Of a DNA stretch of 64,000 nucleotides, positions 1-12,133 are shown piece by piece. The notes under the pieces were generated by a model. It did no database searches, was not told the origin of the DNA, and was given only the letters and a program-made list of their open reading frames with translations. Source of the DNA: Arabidopsis thaliana (taxonomy: Eukaryota; Streptophyta; Magnoliopsida; Brassicales; Brassicaceae); the NCBI RefSeq assembly GCF_000001735.4, contig NC_003071.7:12951151-13015150 (forward strand), read 5' to 3'. The position numbers and the translations under genes were made by a program. How positions within the stretch are numbered: position 1 is the first letter of the stretch; every line of letters begins with the position of its first letter.

Positions 1-91
1 TAACATAGCTGGCCTTATTCCACATGTGAAAGCTCACATTTGGATTCTTGGATTGGGTTTTCATAGAGAAAAAGACTATACGTTATCTTTA

Positions 92-2835
92 TTATAATGA
101 AGGCAAGATGCCCCACTGATGCAGAAACCCTTTTCCGGTGGTGACTTCGAGCACCAAGAGTGCTAGCACCGCTAACATTGCTGCTCTTCCGTTCCATGTT
201 TCTGCACTTTTTGTCCATCCCCATTCCCACATTGTCACCGGTGCTGGTAACTCCCTTCTCTGTGAATCATACGTTGCTAATAATTCTTCTACACTCCCGA
301 GCGGAACTAACGACTGCCCAACCAGAAAAGAAAAGAATTAGAAGTGAAGATAACAGATTCTTTTGTGGAGCTTTAACTAGATGTAAGATGAAAAGTGTTT
401 GTTACCTGTCGAGCTTCAAGGTTTGAGACAGCCATAGCACCAACGTATGGAAGACTTTCCACAACAGCATCTGCCAAGTCAGATATAAACATAGGTTCTG
501 TTCCTAGAGCAGGTACTCGCCCCCAGTTTTTGATACCAGACTTCAAAGCCAACTCTTTATACTCAACATCTATCTCCTCCAGAGTTTCAATGTGCTCGCT
601 CACAAAACTGTTAAAATAGAAACAAACGTGAGTTTCAAATAACCAGAGAAGAGAGAATTTGTGGCAGAGAATAGACAGATGATTACCTTATGGGTACAGC
701 CAGAAGATTTTCAACACCTTTTTTACCAAGTTCAGTAATGGCTTCTTCAGTGTATGGTTTCAGCCATTCAACTGGTCCAACTCTGCTCTGTTAAACATAA
801 TAAAACAACAGAATGAGTGAAATTTTTGACAAACAACTAATTCGACAAAAATGGGAAGTACCTGATAAGCAAGAGTGTAAGCATTAGTTATCTTTCTCTT
901 GTCTAATTCCTCCATGATTAGATCAACACATTCTTCCATCTCTGCCTTGTAAGGATCACCGGCTTCTTCGACATATGCAAGAGGCACGCCATGTGCACTG
1001 AAAAATATTACAACCTGTAACATATATTTTGGTTTGAAGCACGTCTTAGGATAGTTCAATAGGCAAAGCTAGAAAAAACTACAAAAGACTTGAAAATTCT
1101 TTCTTTCCACTAGTGAGCAGACACAAGATTGTTTACCTGATTAGGAGAACCAAATTTTCCCAACTCGCTTTGGATTAGATTTGCCATTGCCTTTATATAT
1201 CCCTCCCGCTGATACCACGATGGTATAACAGTATGTTGCATGTTAACAAGATACTCGTCCTCTCTATTAAGCACAGAAAGGTAAATGATTAAAACAGATA
1301 TGGTCTTGGTATACTAAAATATGAAAGATGTGCGAGCCTCACCGAAATATTCTCTCCAAGAGTCTTAGGCTTGAACCACTAGTTGATATAGAAAATTGAG
1401 GATAAAGTGGTAGAACAACTAGTTTTGTAATTCCATCTCTTTTTATCTGAAACAAGATATATAAAGAAAACGAGTAAGACTCACAAAGTGCAAACTCCAG
1501 GTGTTCACACATACTTCAATCATTATTTTGCAAATGCTGTTTGATAAAAACACAAAATGTAGTGGTTTACTTTAAATGTAAGCAAATATTTGAAGATGCA
1601 AATACGAAAAGAAAACTTTGTGTTTTAGCCTTAAATCAAGATACTACCAAACACCATATTCAACATACCTGTTCAATGGCTTCCTCAGTGAATGGATGCC
1701 AATACCGCATACCAACATATACCTTTGCTGGTACATTTTTTTCCCAAAGGCATTTTCTTAATTCTTCAGCCTGGTGAAAGTATAACAGGTACAACATAAG
1801 AATGTATAAATTTTGCGTCATCTCAATAACATACTACTCTCAAGTTGAGGTGTCTCACACAAGCACAAGCGATTTACAAAATAAAGCAAACTGAAACACT
1901 TTGGGATTATAACTAGCCATTTTACTTGGATGCAAGCAAGGAGAAACTTGGACAAAACAGAGCAAAAGACAATATTGTTCTTGAAATTTGGTACACTAAC
2001 TAACCCGTTTTGATTTCAGTACTTGAAACTTGGACAAAACAGAGAGAAAAGCTTCTAAAATGACAAGAGGATAAGAAAAGCAGAGTAACCAAGATCATAT
2101 TGGCATATTATAACTAACCTGTGCATCAGTTATGTGGCGAAGAGGAGAACCTCCACCAATAGATGCATATCCTTCCTTGCTTTTGGGTGCTCTTGCTACT
2201 GATATAAACTGTGCTAATGGCTTCTGAAGAAACTGGAATACCGGCGGCAACCGTATAATGTCCTAACAAAAGATTGAGTAACGAACATAAGTCGTATGAA
2301 ACAGACAAAGATTGTATCTTTACACAATCAAAAACATTTCAAGGATGCAGAGAAAGATATACTATACCGGGTCGGCGAAGAGGTTAAACAAAAAGGGTTG
2401 TACATCATCTAAAGTCTCAGGACCTCCAAGGTTTAATAACAAGACACCAATTTTGGCATCATCAGTGATAACAGAGGAAGATGAAATGGCATCAGAGATA
2501 ACTGAGGAAGATGAAATGTTTAAAGGGTTCGAAGTAACCAAAGCTGCTCTCAAAGGCAATGAATGTTTCCCAAGAAGCCGGTTTGATGAAGTAGCAGCAA
2601 ATGCTTCAAAGGGTAATCTTGTGCAGTGCATAACAACAGATCTTTGTGAATCGTTACTCAATTGTGGCAAGAGTCTGCATATAACAACAATAAACAGAGA
2701 ACACTAATCAGTTGCAATGTGGAGCTAACAGAGATTATAATCATCATCCAAAACTTACGGAGGAGGAGGACGAAACGTTGAGTAGGAAGAAGAAGAGGAA
2801 GAAGAAGGAGAAGCAGTCATGGCTGGGCAATTCAT
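92..2835 (-). CDS. FC2: Ferrochelatase 2, chloroplast (ten exons)
   Basis: Inserts Fe2+ into protoporphyrin IX, the last step of haem synthesis, in the plastid. Exons on the minus strand: 2759-2835, 2368-2674, 2119-2262, 1669-1770, 1343-1446, 1137-1263, 862-1014, 687-787, 406-607, 92-313. They splice to 512 aa, the length I remember for FC2. A Ser-rich transit peptide leads into the core beginning [22 protein letters not shown] in exon 7 carries the family's active-site His. The C-terminus adds a segment with [16 protein letters not shown], the chlorophyll a/b-binding-like helix found on the plastid type II enzyme and absent from FC1-type proteins. An in-frame ATG lies five codons after the chosen start (MNCPAMTAS). 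The gene is complete, with the stop 92 bases from the window edge. Confidence 0.97.
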
Positions 2836-3006
2836 TGCAAAAAGATTGAAACTTGAAGAAACCTTAACGCAACGATTTGGATTTGGAGGAGCTAGCTACA
2901 AAAATCTCATTTATATTTCTTCGAATTTGTTTTATTTTTTCATTAATCAGACCAGACACAGTTGGGATAAAATGAAAGGGGCTTGAGGAGTGAGGACGGA
3001 GAACCA

Positions 3007-3012
3007 CACGTG
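3007..3012. promoter_or_regulatory. G-box CACGTG upstream of FC2
   Basis: A perfect palindromic CACGTG lies about 170 bases upstream of the FC2 start codon. G-boxes bind bZIP (HY5) and bHLH (PIF) factors, and tetrapyrrole genes are commonly light-regulated through them. The motif is seen; its use is inferred. The rest of 2836-3258 is FC2 leader/promoter and the 3' flank of OFP17. Confidence 0.5.
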
Positions 3013-3258
3013 TCCACACAGTTGTGATAATTTTTTTATTCAACAATAAAATTGCAAGAGACGAGTTTGGTAAGTAAATCCGGTTGAACCGGTCCGACCG
3101 GTATTGACCGAAACATACAATCTTTTATAGTCTTCACACATTGTTCCCAACTTTAAACTTAGAAACCTTAGATGTTGTATTCAATAATTGTCAAACCACA
3201 AGTACTGACAGATACAGATTTAAAACATTTTTGTTTTGATCAATTTAACTAGATCTGT

Positions 3259-3933
3259 TCATTCACCTGAAAACAAGTCTCTACAGAGTTCTCCATAAAA
3301 TCTTGAGACAAGTTCAATGAAGACAGGACTCTTAAGATTCTTCCAACAGAAGAGAAGTTCCTCTATGTCCATTAAGTCATCTATTTTCCCTTCTTCAACA
3401 ATCAGATGAATCAGATAGTTTTCAAAGCTTCTACAAGCATCTTCCACAGCATTGTCTTCAAATGTATCTCTTGCGTTCAGCGATTTCCTGGTCCGTGAAG
3501 AGTAAGGTGTCGTGATGGGTGAAGTGAAGAGCTTCTTGGCTGTTGCTGGCGTAAGAGGTGATTGCATAAACTTGGAGTAATCATCATCGTTCACACTAAC
3601 TGCAATGGCAAAATAAGAGAACAAAGAGATCAAGAAGCTGATAAAATTTCAATGTTAAAACAGATTTTGTAGCGAAGTTGTCTTACAAGAGGAACTTCTA
3701 TGTTTGGCGTTGCTCATCTTATGGTTCTTGCTTGAATTGAGGAAACAGAGACAAGAACAGATTGGCTTCTTGGAATGATGATGTTGATGTCTAGGTTTGA
3801 CATTGCCATGACGGGCACGAAGAGGTCTAATAAAGACAGGTCTTTTAACTCGGAAGCGGAAGAGAGAGACAAATCTGTTGCATGATTTCGAAAGCTTTGA
3901 TTTGAAGTTAATCAAAGTTGCTTTCACTCTCAT
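3259..3933 (-). CDS. OFP17: OVATE family protein 17 (two exons)
   Basis: Small plant-specific OVATE family protein; members act as transcriptional repressors or TONNEAU-recruiting regulators of organ shape. Exon 1 is 3687-3933 and exon 2 is 3259-3599, giving 196 aa, with the junction codon split 1+2. The N-terminus is very basic (RFRFRVKRPVF, many His/Lys/Arg) and may be a nuclear signal. The C-terminal 60 residues (SFENYLIHLIVEEGKIDDL, then ELLFCWKNLKSPVFIELV) form a diverged OVATE domain, weaker than in OFP2. An intron is unusual, since most OFPs have none. It lies head to head with OFP2, about 1.5 kb away; the two proteins are too different to be a recent duplicate. Confidence 0.85.
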
Positions 3934-5441
3934 TGTCTTGAAGCTTTTTTGGTGATGATGTTGTTGTTGTGATCCTCTTTGGCTTCTTGTTTTGTTTTGG
4001 TGTGTATAAGGTTAGAGGATTGGCTTGTGTTGCGTGGAGTTCACGTCTTTGGGTGTGAAACTGATCATGATGGTGGAGTCCCATGAAGTTTTTAAAAACA
4101 ATGGAGAATAGAAAAGGTTTTCTTATTGCAAATGTTTGGTGGCTCTTGCTTATAAACAAAATCCAATATGATGAGATAGTTTTGTTTTTGTATACTCAAA
4201 AAGTCGTTGATATATTGGTAGGTCAACATTGTTGAACATAAACCAGTCCCACGTCTAGTGAAAATATCTCCATTTTTTAAATATGAATAATCACTTGTGC
4301 TTATTTAAAGTAAGGATGGAAAATGTTTTATTTTGATTTTTGAATATCATTTTTTTCCTTCTCGAAGTTAAAAGATAAGTAGTTGCCAAAACATTTGATC
4401 TGGAAAGTGGAAATGTATAGAAGAAGAAAAAAAGTGTCCTCAAAATGTTCGGCGTTAGTGGACAAAGTAGACCAAAAAATTTCTCATATTCATTATTATG
4501 ACTCAAAAGTTGATCCCACTTTATTCAGAGGAGAAAATGGAACATATTTGATTATCTTAATTTCATCATTTGTGTATCTGTATCACCTTAATATAACATA
4601 AAGTGCTACTATACTAAATTATTTCTACCTAAAAACTTAAGATAAGGTTCACACTTTACCAAATTCAAAGAAGCATCGAAATGAAACTATTGAACTTCAT
4701 TATAACGTGTACTTTGAGTCTTTAACCTAGATAGATTCACATATGTTAAACTTTTAGTTGAATTGTGAAAACTTTGTTTTTATTTATTAAATTGATTTGT
4801 CCGTTTAGAAACGTTTTAATATTTTCAATCAAAAAGCATACTTCGAGGAAAAGAAGCTGTATTTTTCTTTTGTAATTGCCATTTGGTCAACCTTTTTGTG
4901 TATTCTTTAAAACTGTTTACATTTGCTACTGTTTTATAATTCGCTAATTACATTTTTCAGTTATTTTATCATTTCGATGAAGAGTAAAATCTCCATGAAA
5001 TGATGATAGAAATCTGTCAGAAATCAGAAGCAACTGATTCTCTGTTTTATAATTATTTTTGTACTATTCCCTTAATTATATAATATTTTAGATAAAAGTT
5101 ATGTTCTTATGATTTTCAGTTTTTCACCAAATACAATTTCAATTAGTCAACCAATTTTAAAAATTCACCATAAAATAAATTTATTAATTATGTGAGCACA
5201 AGCGTGTAAATGTGATGTCTCAAGTTGATGTTGATGATGAATGATGATGATACTAATAAAAGACATTCTTTAAGCTTTTTCTAGTAGTAGCCCCACTAGT
5301 TTCCAATTTTAATCTTCAGTTTCTTCTTTATCTGTCACATAGAGAACTTTGCTTTCTCACCTTCTTCTTTATCTAAGGAAACAAAAACAGAGTTTTCTTA
5401 AGAGAAATATCACAAACTTTTGTGAAAAAGAGAGAGACAAG
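3934..5441. other. Divergent intergenic region OFP17/OFP2
   Basis: AT-rich spacer of 1.5 kb carrying the leaders and promoters of both OFP genes. I see no credible coding exon, RNA gene or transposon. Short open frames at 4291-4601 lack coding character. The OFP2 leader is pyrimidine-rich around 5300-5370. Confidence 0.6.
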
Positions 5442-6404
5442 ATGGGGAATTACAAGTTCAGAATTTCAGAGATGCTCCCAAATGCATGGTTCCACAAGCT
5501 CAAAGACGTGACTAAACACTCTAAACCCAAAAACAAAGCTTCTTCTTCTTCCTCAAACACTTGTAGCAAGAAGAAACCTTCCTCAGATTCTCTTCCTCAA
5601 CACTCTTATTTCTCCAACAGCTTAGTAGCTAACAATCCTCCTCACCATAACTCACCAAGAAACTCTCTTCACACAAAAAAGATGAGTAAAAGAAAGACAC
5701 TTTACAAGCCATCCCTTAAACCTTTGACTCCTCCTCCTCTTCTTGTATCTGCAAGTTTCAACAAGAGCAAGATCAACGATCAAGATTCGTCTTACAGCTT
5801 GTTCCCGGCTATTGAAACCTCCCCTGAGTCTTTTGTGTATAGTTTCTACGAAGAGGATGATGATGATGAGTTCGTTGAATTTTCCAACTTCAAGATCAAC
5901 ACAAAGAACAAAGCTTTCACCAAGCAGAAGGTCAAAGTGATTGATTCGGTAGAGAAAGCTTGTACTGCAAGCAAGCCGATTAAGAAACCGCAGAAAAGCC
6001 ATCTTTCTGTGAAAATTTCAAGAGATGAAGATGATAATGAATATAAAGCCGAGAAGAAGTACCAAAGGCAAGTTTCTAGTGGAAGAAAACCATCTGCTGG
6101 GATAAACCTCAAAAGAGTGAATTCACCTAGAATTCAACTCTCAGGTACTCGTAGAAGCACTTCTAGAAGATCAGAGAGCAAACAAGATGTTCTAGAGAGC
6201 TTCGCTGTGATGAAGCGGTCCGTTGATCCAAAGAAAGATTTCAGGGAATCAATGATTGAGATGATAGAAGAGAACAACATCAGAGCTTCGAAAGACTTGG
6301 AAGACCTTCTTGCTTGCTACCTTACTTTGAATCCAAAGGAGTATCATGATCTTATCATCCATGTTTTCGAACAAATCTGGCTTCAACTTACAAAAACAAA
6401 GTAA
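5442..6404 (+). CDS. OFP2: OVATE family protein 2 (intronless)
   Basis: Single-exon gene of 320 aa. The start is the ATG of [20 protein letters not shown], an N-terminal block conserved in the OFP1/OFP2 group; the frame is open farther upstream but has no earlier ATG. A long Ser/Lys/Pro-rich disordered middle holds a short acidic run (EEDDDDEF). The OVATE domain occupies about residues 255-318 ([38 protein letters not shown]). OFPs of this group repress transcription, bind KNOX/BELL homeodomain proteins and alter cell elongation. Nuclear location is inferred from the basic stretches. The 3' region 6405-6600 is the likely 3' UTR. Confidence 0.93.
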
Positions 6405-8661
6405 AGAAAAAAATAATTCTTAATGTAATAGTAGTTAACCTAATGGTGAAAGTAATTAGTATCATTCTGCTTGTGAAATTGTAGTTGTTGACTTGTTGTT
6501 GATGTTCATAAGAAGTTAGATGGAACTGTGGAGATTCTCTCTTTGAATCCCACTTTTTATGTATTGTTTTCTTTATTTATCTTTTTGGAAAATGTAAGCA
6601 AATAATAAAAGTTGTTATCATATTGTCGTTTTAATACAAACATGATCACTAAGGGCGTGAAAACACTGTTAATTAAGACAGATTTTTTTATCACTAATTA
6701 AACATATTCTTGTCTTCTCTATGATTATGAACATATAAAACTACTCACAAAAGATGATGCTTCAAGATTTGATTATTTCTTAGAATATGAAGATGGATTA
6801 ATTGCGCCAATATCATTTGAATATTTTGAAAATACAAAGTTGAAAATGGCGGTAAACAGCAACAAGAAAAAGACAACAGTGAAGAGACATGAACAATTTG
6901 AAAACGCAACAAGTACGGAGTTTATATATATGCATGAAGAACATTGGATAATCGTTGAAGGTAGAGAGAGGACCACTGACACATAAAACTGAGATGTGAT
7001 TAAAGAAGAAAGAAACAGTGATGAGATTTAATCCTTAAGGGTTTTTTTTTTTCTGTGAAGAAGGGAAGAATGAACTCATGAAGAAGAAGAAGAGGACCAC
7101 TGTTGCAAATTCCATCCCCTACCACAGTTGGCTTATGAAGTTTCAGCAAAAGACATGTGATATGGTATGGTTTCTGACTTCTGAGTGAACATAAGCAACA
7201 AATATTCAAATCAATGGGCCTAAATGATCTTGCAGTTTTGGATTATAAAGTTAAGAATTAAAAAGAATAGGTGATATATGTATCATAATTTTAAGTTTTA
7301 AACAAGTATGTCAGACAAAATTCTACATTCTAATTTTATACATAGATATGAGATAACCTCATAACCATAAACTACACCAAATTTTCATGAACAAAATATG
7401 ATTCACACGAACTTTTTTCTATCTTGATCACCTAGCTAACTTGACAAATTAGTTGTTCGTCTAAAACTACACAAACATTCAAAGTTCGTTTTAAATTCAA
7501 TATATTTAAAAATAACAGTTAAAGTTTTATTAAATGGCATTCCAAATATTGATTCCTTCTAGAAAATTTGTGTGGTTTTAAATTGTGAAATTTGGATCTA
7601 GAAAAAATAGCAAGTGTGGTTTCTTGTGACCTATGGTTGTTAGTGTAGTTGTATACCATTTTTTAAAGTTACATTGTAATTTGTAAACCATTTTTGTGTG
7701 GTTGACAAAAAAAAAACCTATGACAAAATTGCTCCGTTTTTATTTTCAATAACAAATTATAATGTAAATTAATATGTATCATAGTGTTTTTAATAAAAAT
7801 ATTTAAAATTAGGATTGATTGTTCTGAAAAAAATAACGCAACTAATACTTTGTTAGCAAATACTAACGTTTACGTACCAAAAAAGCATTATGTAAATCCA
7901 TTCATCCATCATTGTATACTTGACTTTCTACATTATTCTTTTGTTGTATCAAATTTAAAATTAATGAATGAACTTGACATAATAAAACACAAAATATATA
8001 CTTAAATTGTACGATATAAAAGTTTGATTTACATATTTTATATCTATAAAAAAGGGTAAATAAATGAAATAAAACTTTTTTTTTTTTTTTTGTCAAAGAA
8101 ATGAAATAAAACTCAAATTACATTTTTATGTCGTAATGCGAGCACACAAGTGAGTGCATATCCAGTATTAAGTTTTTTTTTTAATAATTCAGAATTGAAA
8201 GCAAAGGAAAAAGAAGAAATCGAAATCGGAAACTGTATATTGTTGTTCTTCGATTCCTCCTCGCTCTACGCCGCGTCCTCTCTCTCAAATTCATCGGAAG
8301 CAACCTTCTTCTCCCATCATCGCCTGGTTCGTTTCTAAACCCTACTTCTTCTATTTCACAGTATATCTTCCTTTAATTTTCAATCGAATCTAGCTTTGTG
8401 TCGATCTCAATGTAGATCGGAATCAAGTAAAAGAAATCGATGAATTCCAAAATGTTCCCGATCTATTGCAATGCACGAATCGTAGAATTATCACCTACAT
8501 TAGTCTTGATCTAATCGCCCTATTTCAATTTCAAATTCGACATCGAAGTTTAAAGGAGATCGCAAAACCTAGTTATAGAATCGTTGCGTTTGAGTTGTTT
8601 CGCTGGTGATGTAGAAACCCTAATTTTGGTTGTCCTGTGTTTGGTACTTGCTCAGAATCCA
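6405..8661. other. Intergenic region OFP2/TFCA, including TFCA leader
   Basis: AT-rich DNA without a credible gene to about 8200. A TFCA leader probably starts near 8200-8260. A likely leader intron runs from about 8326 (CTG|GTTCGT) to 8655 (CTCAG|AATCC), just before the ATG; this is inference from splice-like sites and the T-rich, GATC-rich intron character. A poly-A stretch preceded by GGTTGAC occurs near 7688-7707, and a flanked poly-T insertion is listed separately at 8062-8113. Confidence 0.45.
8062..8113 (-). repeat. Micro-insertion: poly-T + GTCAAAG between 15-bp direct repeats
   Basis: AAATGAAATAAAACT occurs at 8062-8076 and again, identical, at 8099-8113. Between them lie 15 T and GTCAAAG. 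Read on the minus strand this is CTTTGAC followed by poly-A inside a target-site duplication, the form of a severely 5'-truncated retroposon. The insert resembles the one at 21030-21046. Confidence 0.65.
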
Positions 8662-9402
8662 ATGGCAACGATAAGGAACTTGAAGATAAAAACATCAACA
8701 TGTAAAAGGATTGTGAAAGAGCTTCACTCTTATGAGAAAGAAGTTGAGAGAGAAGCGGCTAAGACTGCTGATATGAAGGACAAAGGTGCTGATCCCTACG
8801 ACCTTAAACAACAGGTACAGATTTCATTGTTTATCTCTCTGTATTCGAAGATTCGGAGCCCGTCTTTGTTCGTCAGAATCTAGAAATGCTGTGTTGTGCT
8901 GTGTTTAGACTTGGTTTTTCCTAATCTGTGTATGTGGTGATGCAGGAAAATGTGTTGGGTGAGTCTAGGATGATGATTCCGGATTGCCACAAACGTCTCG
9001 AGTCTGCATTGGCTGACCTCAAGTCCACTTTGGTAAACTACATTTTCCATTGTTATTGCTTGCTAAGCGTCGGTCTAGCTTTATGTATTAGTTTATAAGA
9101 AACGCTGAGCGGTGATTTGAAGTTTAAGAGCAGTAGTACATTATCAAACTATAACTTTTATATGTATCTATAGCGATTGGATTAATCCCCTGCATGAAAC
9201 CATCTTAGTCTCTCTTTGAGGAAAAATGATGAATAAGGACACAGAGGAAACTGTGAATTCGTACTCTGTCTTTTGTCTCTAATGAAAACTGAATTTGCAG
9301 GCGGAATTGGAAGAGACGGATGAGAAGGAAGGTCCAGAGATCGAAGATGCAAAGAAGACAGTCGCGGATGTGGAGAAGCAGTTTCCCACTGAAGATGCCT
9401 GA
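8662..9402 (+). CDS. TFCA: Tubulin-folding cofactor A (KIESEL), three exons
   Basis: Chaperone that captures beta-tubulin released from CCT before alpha/beta dimer assembly; cytosolic. Exons 8662-8814, 8946-9032 and 9301-9402 give 113 aa, the size I recall for the Arabidopsis protein. The start MATIRNLKIKTSTCKRIVKE and the helices KEVEREAAKTADM and ENVLGESRMMIPDCHKRLES fit the family's three-helix bundle of about 110 residues. The open frame running past 8814 is intron. The gene faces ETC2 tail to tail; only 384 bases separate the stop codons, so the 3' UTRs may overlap. A 34-base piece of exon 1 is repeated at 12134. Confidence 0.95.
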
Positions 9403-9786
9403 TTTAGCCAGCGATGAGTGTTAAATCTGTATTCTGAGAATGGTTAATCATCTGTAAGAATCTTTATATCTAAGGTTGCTTGTCGACTGTATACACTAAA
9501 AATATCTTTCTTTAACATTTTGGTGATTGTTCTTTCATTCAATATCTTTGAAATGGCACACTTGCTATAATGTGTTGTAAGCTGCAACTTAACGATTGAT
9601 AATTGATATAACTTTGACAACCATGATTGTAAACTAAGTGAAGATTAAGAGCACGGATTTAGAAAAGGTGATCTTATTCTAATTTGTTTTGCGAAGAGAT
9701 TCAACAATTTCTGAACCATTTATATGATGAGAAGACATTCAAGATTTGTTCTACTTTTATGATTGAAAGCTTTTATTTTGATTTCT

Positions 9787-10765
9787 TTACAATTTTAGAT
9801 TTTCTTGGAGATTAAGAGGAGAAGTAGAAAAAAAGGGAGAATTATTAAGACGTCGTCGTTTGTGAGAAAAATAGTCAGAGTTTCTCATAATCCAGTATCT
9901 CTCAATCTCATTTGCCTTTCTTCCTACGACTCTTCCTGCTATTAAATCCCACCTGACAATCAATATTCAAGCATATAATGTGTTTTTGAATTATAGACGA
10001 GCACAAAATTCTGAAAAAACATTTATCAAAATTCAGGAGTCAACATATATAATGCAGAAATGAAATTTAAAATGTATATATATAAAGACAATAATATTCA
10101 AGAGCCAATATATTATTCAATCCTTTCACTGTTTTTAAAATCATCACACTTTAAGAAAAGAAGAAATTTTAGTTTCTGTTAATTATACATTTTATCAGTT
10201 TATCAACAACATAAAACTTTTTTTGAAATTATACAAGTAAAATACTCATGTCATTGCTTAAATATTGGCATGTCATTTTTCTCGAAACACGTTCGAAAGT
10301 CTAAACTACTCTAGAATCATGTTTACCATAACATAACACTTTATCAGCTTTGATTTGTTACTCTCGCCATGTGAATTTTTTTTAAATTATAAAATACTAG
10401 TTTTTTTTTTTTTTTTTTTAATTTTATAAAATACTAGTTGTTTTTAAAATATGTTGAATCGGACATGACAGAAGAAGAGAATTTGTTACCTATTACCGAC
10501 AAGTCTGTACATTCGAGAGATGAGATCTTCTTCTTGTTCGGTCATACTGATAAACTCCCATTCGATGCTACTCACTTCTGCATTTTTGTTTCGTTTTATC
10601 CAAACAAAAATTAAATGAGAAGATAATTTAACGCTGACGAGTTAGGAGGATGAGTGTAGAGTAATGAATTGAAGAGAGACCTTCAGAGTCATATCGGGAT
10701 CGAGTGAACTTAGTTTGCCTAAGACTGGGACCGCGACGAAGACGAAGACGGTTGGTATTATCCAT
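9787..10765 (-). CDS. ETC2: R3-MYB repressor ETC2 (three exons)
   Basis: Single-repeat R3-MYB of 112 aa. It competes with R2R3-MYBs (GL1, WER) for bHLH partners (GL3, EGL3) and so limits trichome number. Exons 10681-10765, 10490-10577, 9787-9952. EEDLISRMYRLVGNRWDLIAGR contains the bHLH-contact pattern [DE]Lx2[RK]x3Lx6Lx3R; the block RKANEIERYWIMR ends the repeat. A tail of about 25 residues follows HKRRR. No activation domain is present, as expected for this class. The 88-base middle exon is the same length in TCL2 and TCL1. Intron 2 carries the flanked poly-T tract at 10387-10437. Confidence 0.96.
10387..10437 (-). repeat. Poly-T tract flanked by 14-bp direct repeats, in ETC2 intron 2
   Basis: TTATAAAATACTAG occurs at 10387-10400 and exactly again at 10424-10437. 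Between them are 19 T plus AATT. On the minus (ETC2 sense) strand it is a poly-A tract with a duplicated target site, consistent with a tail-only retroposition event. Replication slippage is the alternative. Confidence 0.5.
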
Positions 10766-11270
10766 AACTACTGGAAAATAGAAGAATATTAGATAAATTT
10801 ACAGAGAAACTGAAAATGTAGAGTTTGGAGAATGCAAGATATAGAAAAGATGTGAGGGAAAAAAATAGTTATATAAAAAGAGAGAGAGAGAGATAGGTGA
10901 TTTATTTTTTATTGGAATTTCTACGTATATATTCCTAAATTTATAATTCACATTTTTGTTTTTATATATCCCGATCGAATACGTCAAAACATAATTTCGT
11001 GATACGTTCGATTTGTTTTTTACTATTCCAAAAAGTTCATAATGCTCACAATAAATTTTGATCAGATTTTGTTTCTGACCTATAACAGAACATTTTAACA
11101 GTCACTAAAATGGCGTGCTAGTTTTATTTTTTTGCCTAGTAACGTATTAAAATCGAGTGAAAAACATCACATGCAAATACACTTCTCAATAAATATTATG
11201 AACACGTAATCCTACAAGTTCTAATTTAAAATCACAGTTTTTCTTTTTATATTTTAGAAATTTTTACGGA

Positions 11271-12105
11271 CGGAGATGGCTGTGGAATGTGGATGTACAT
11301 AATCTATAATTTTATTTTACAGTTCTCCAATAACATTAGGTGAAATTTTTTCCCCGAAATTTTCGACTTCGTGAAAATTGGACAAAAAAAGTCCATAAAC
11401 CGTTAATTTCGTGTTGTGATATAGATTTGTGGGTCGTAAATAATACTAGCAAAATCCAACAAAACTTTTGTTTTCTTGTGCTTTTTTCTCTTTAGATTTT
11501 TTTGTGTGTGTCTAATTTTACATATGCATGCCCTACAGATAATTCCTATTTATGCATCTACAGAACTCAATTATCGTCTCAGTGATAATAAATGCAGTAA
11601 CTGTAAGAAACGGACGTATCAATTTCTTTTCCTGACAGATTGAAAGTTGTCTTAGAGAAATCGGTACTTATATAATGAGCATATCATTTTCTCAGCGTGA
11701 AATCAGAATGAACCATTTATGATTTTACCCACTATATATTAAAGAAGTAGGTTAGGAGAAAATTGATCCTACGTGGTACGTATTAGCTAAGACCAATTCA
11801 AAAATATGAAATTCCTCTAATTTATCATTATGTGATCATAATACTGGATATATATAAATTTATCGACAAGCATTCGTTAACAAAAGGAAAGTTATCGACA
11901 ACATTCAGTATAACAAATTTTCAGTCATGGACTAGAACGACTTCATTGAAACATGCTTTCGGATTGCAGCTGTTGTCTGGTCACTTCGACTAAACTTGTA
12001 AAAGCTGTCGAGACAAAATCATACATTTGAAGTATCCCATATGGCTATGTACGTATATATACAAATTTTAAAACCAGATCAGTAATTAATGCATACGAGC
12101 TCAGG
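11271..12105. repeat. Duplicated flank, copy upstream of ETC2 (pairs with 15186-16195)
   Basis: Matching words occur in the same order at 11271 and 15186: ACGGAGATGG; CAGTGATAAATAAAT-like; CTCAGCGTGAAA; a GAAACAT...TTGCAGT...CACTTC block near 11948 and 16017; and AAA(C/G)CCAGATCA near 12072 and 16168. The copies have diverged with many indels. They belong to the tandem duplication that made the R3-MYB cluster. The remaining gap from 10766 to 11270 is ETC2 leader and promoter. Ends are approximate. Confidence 0.6.
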
Positions 12106-12133
12106 GCTGGTCCTGAGAGTATTGGGCACATAC

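Noticed and set aside
5349-5441. N-terminal extension of OFP2 (about 31 extra codons)
   Set aside because: The extension has no ATG and would need TTG; the conserved [13 protein letters not shown] block starts at 5442.
7626-7713. Possible further GACA poly-A insertion near 7688-7707
   Set aside because: The tail GGTTGACAAAAAAAAAA fits the family, but the only candidate flanking repeat is ACCTATG (7 bases), too short to support it.
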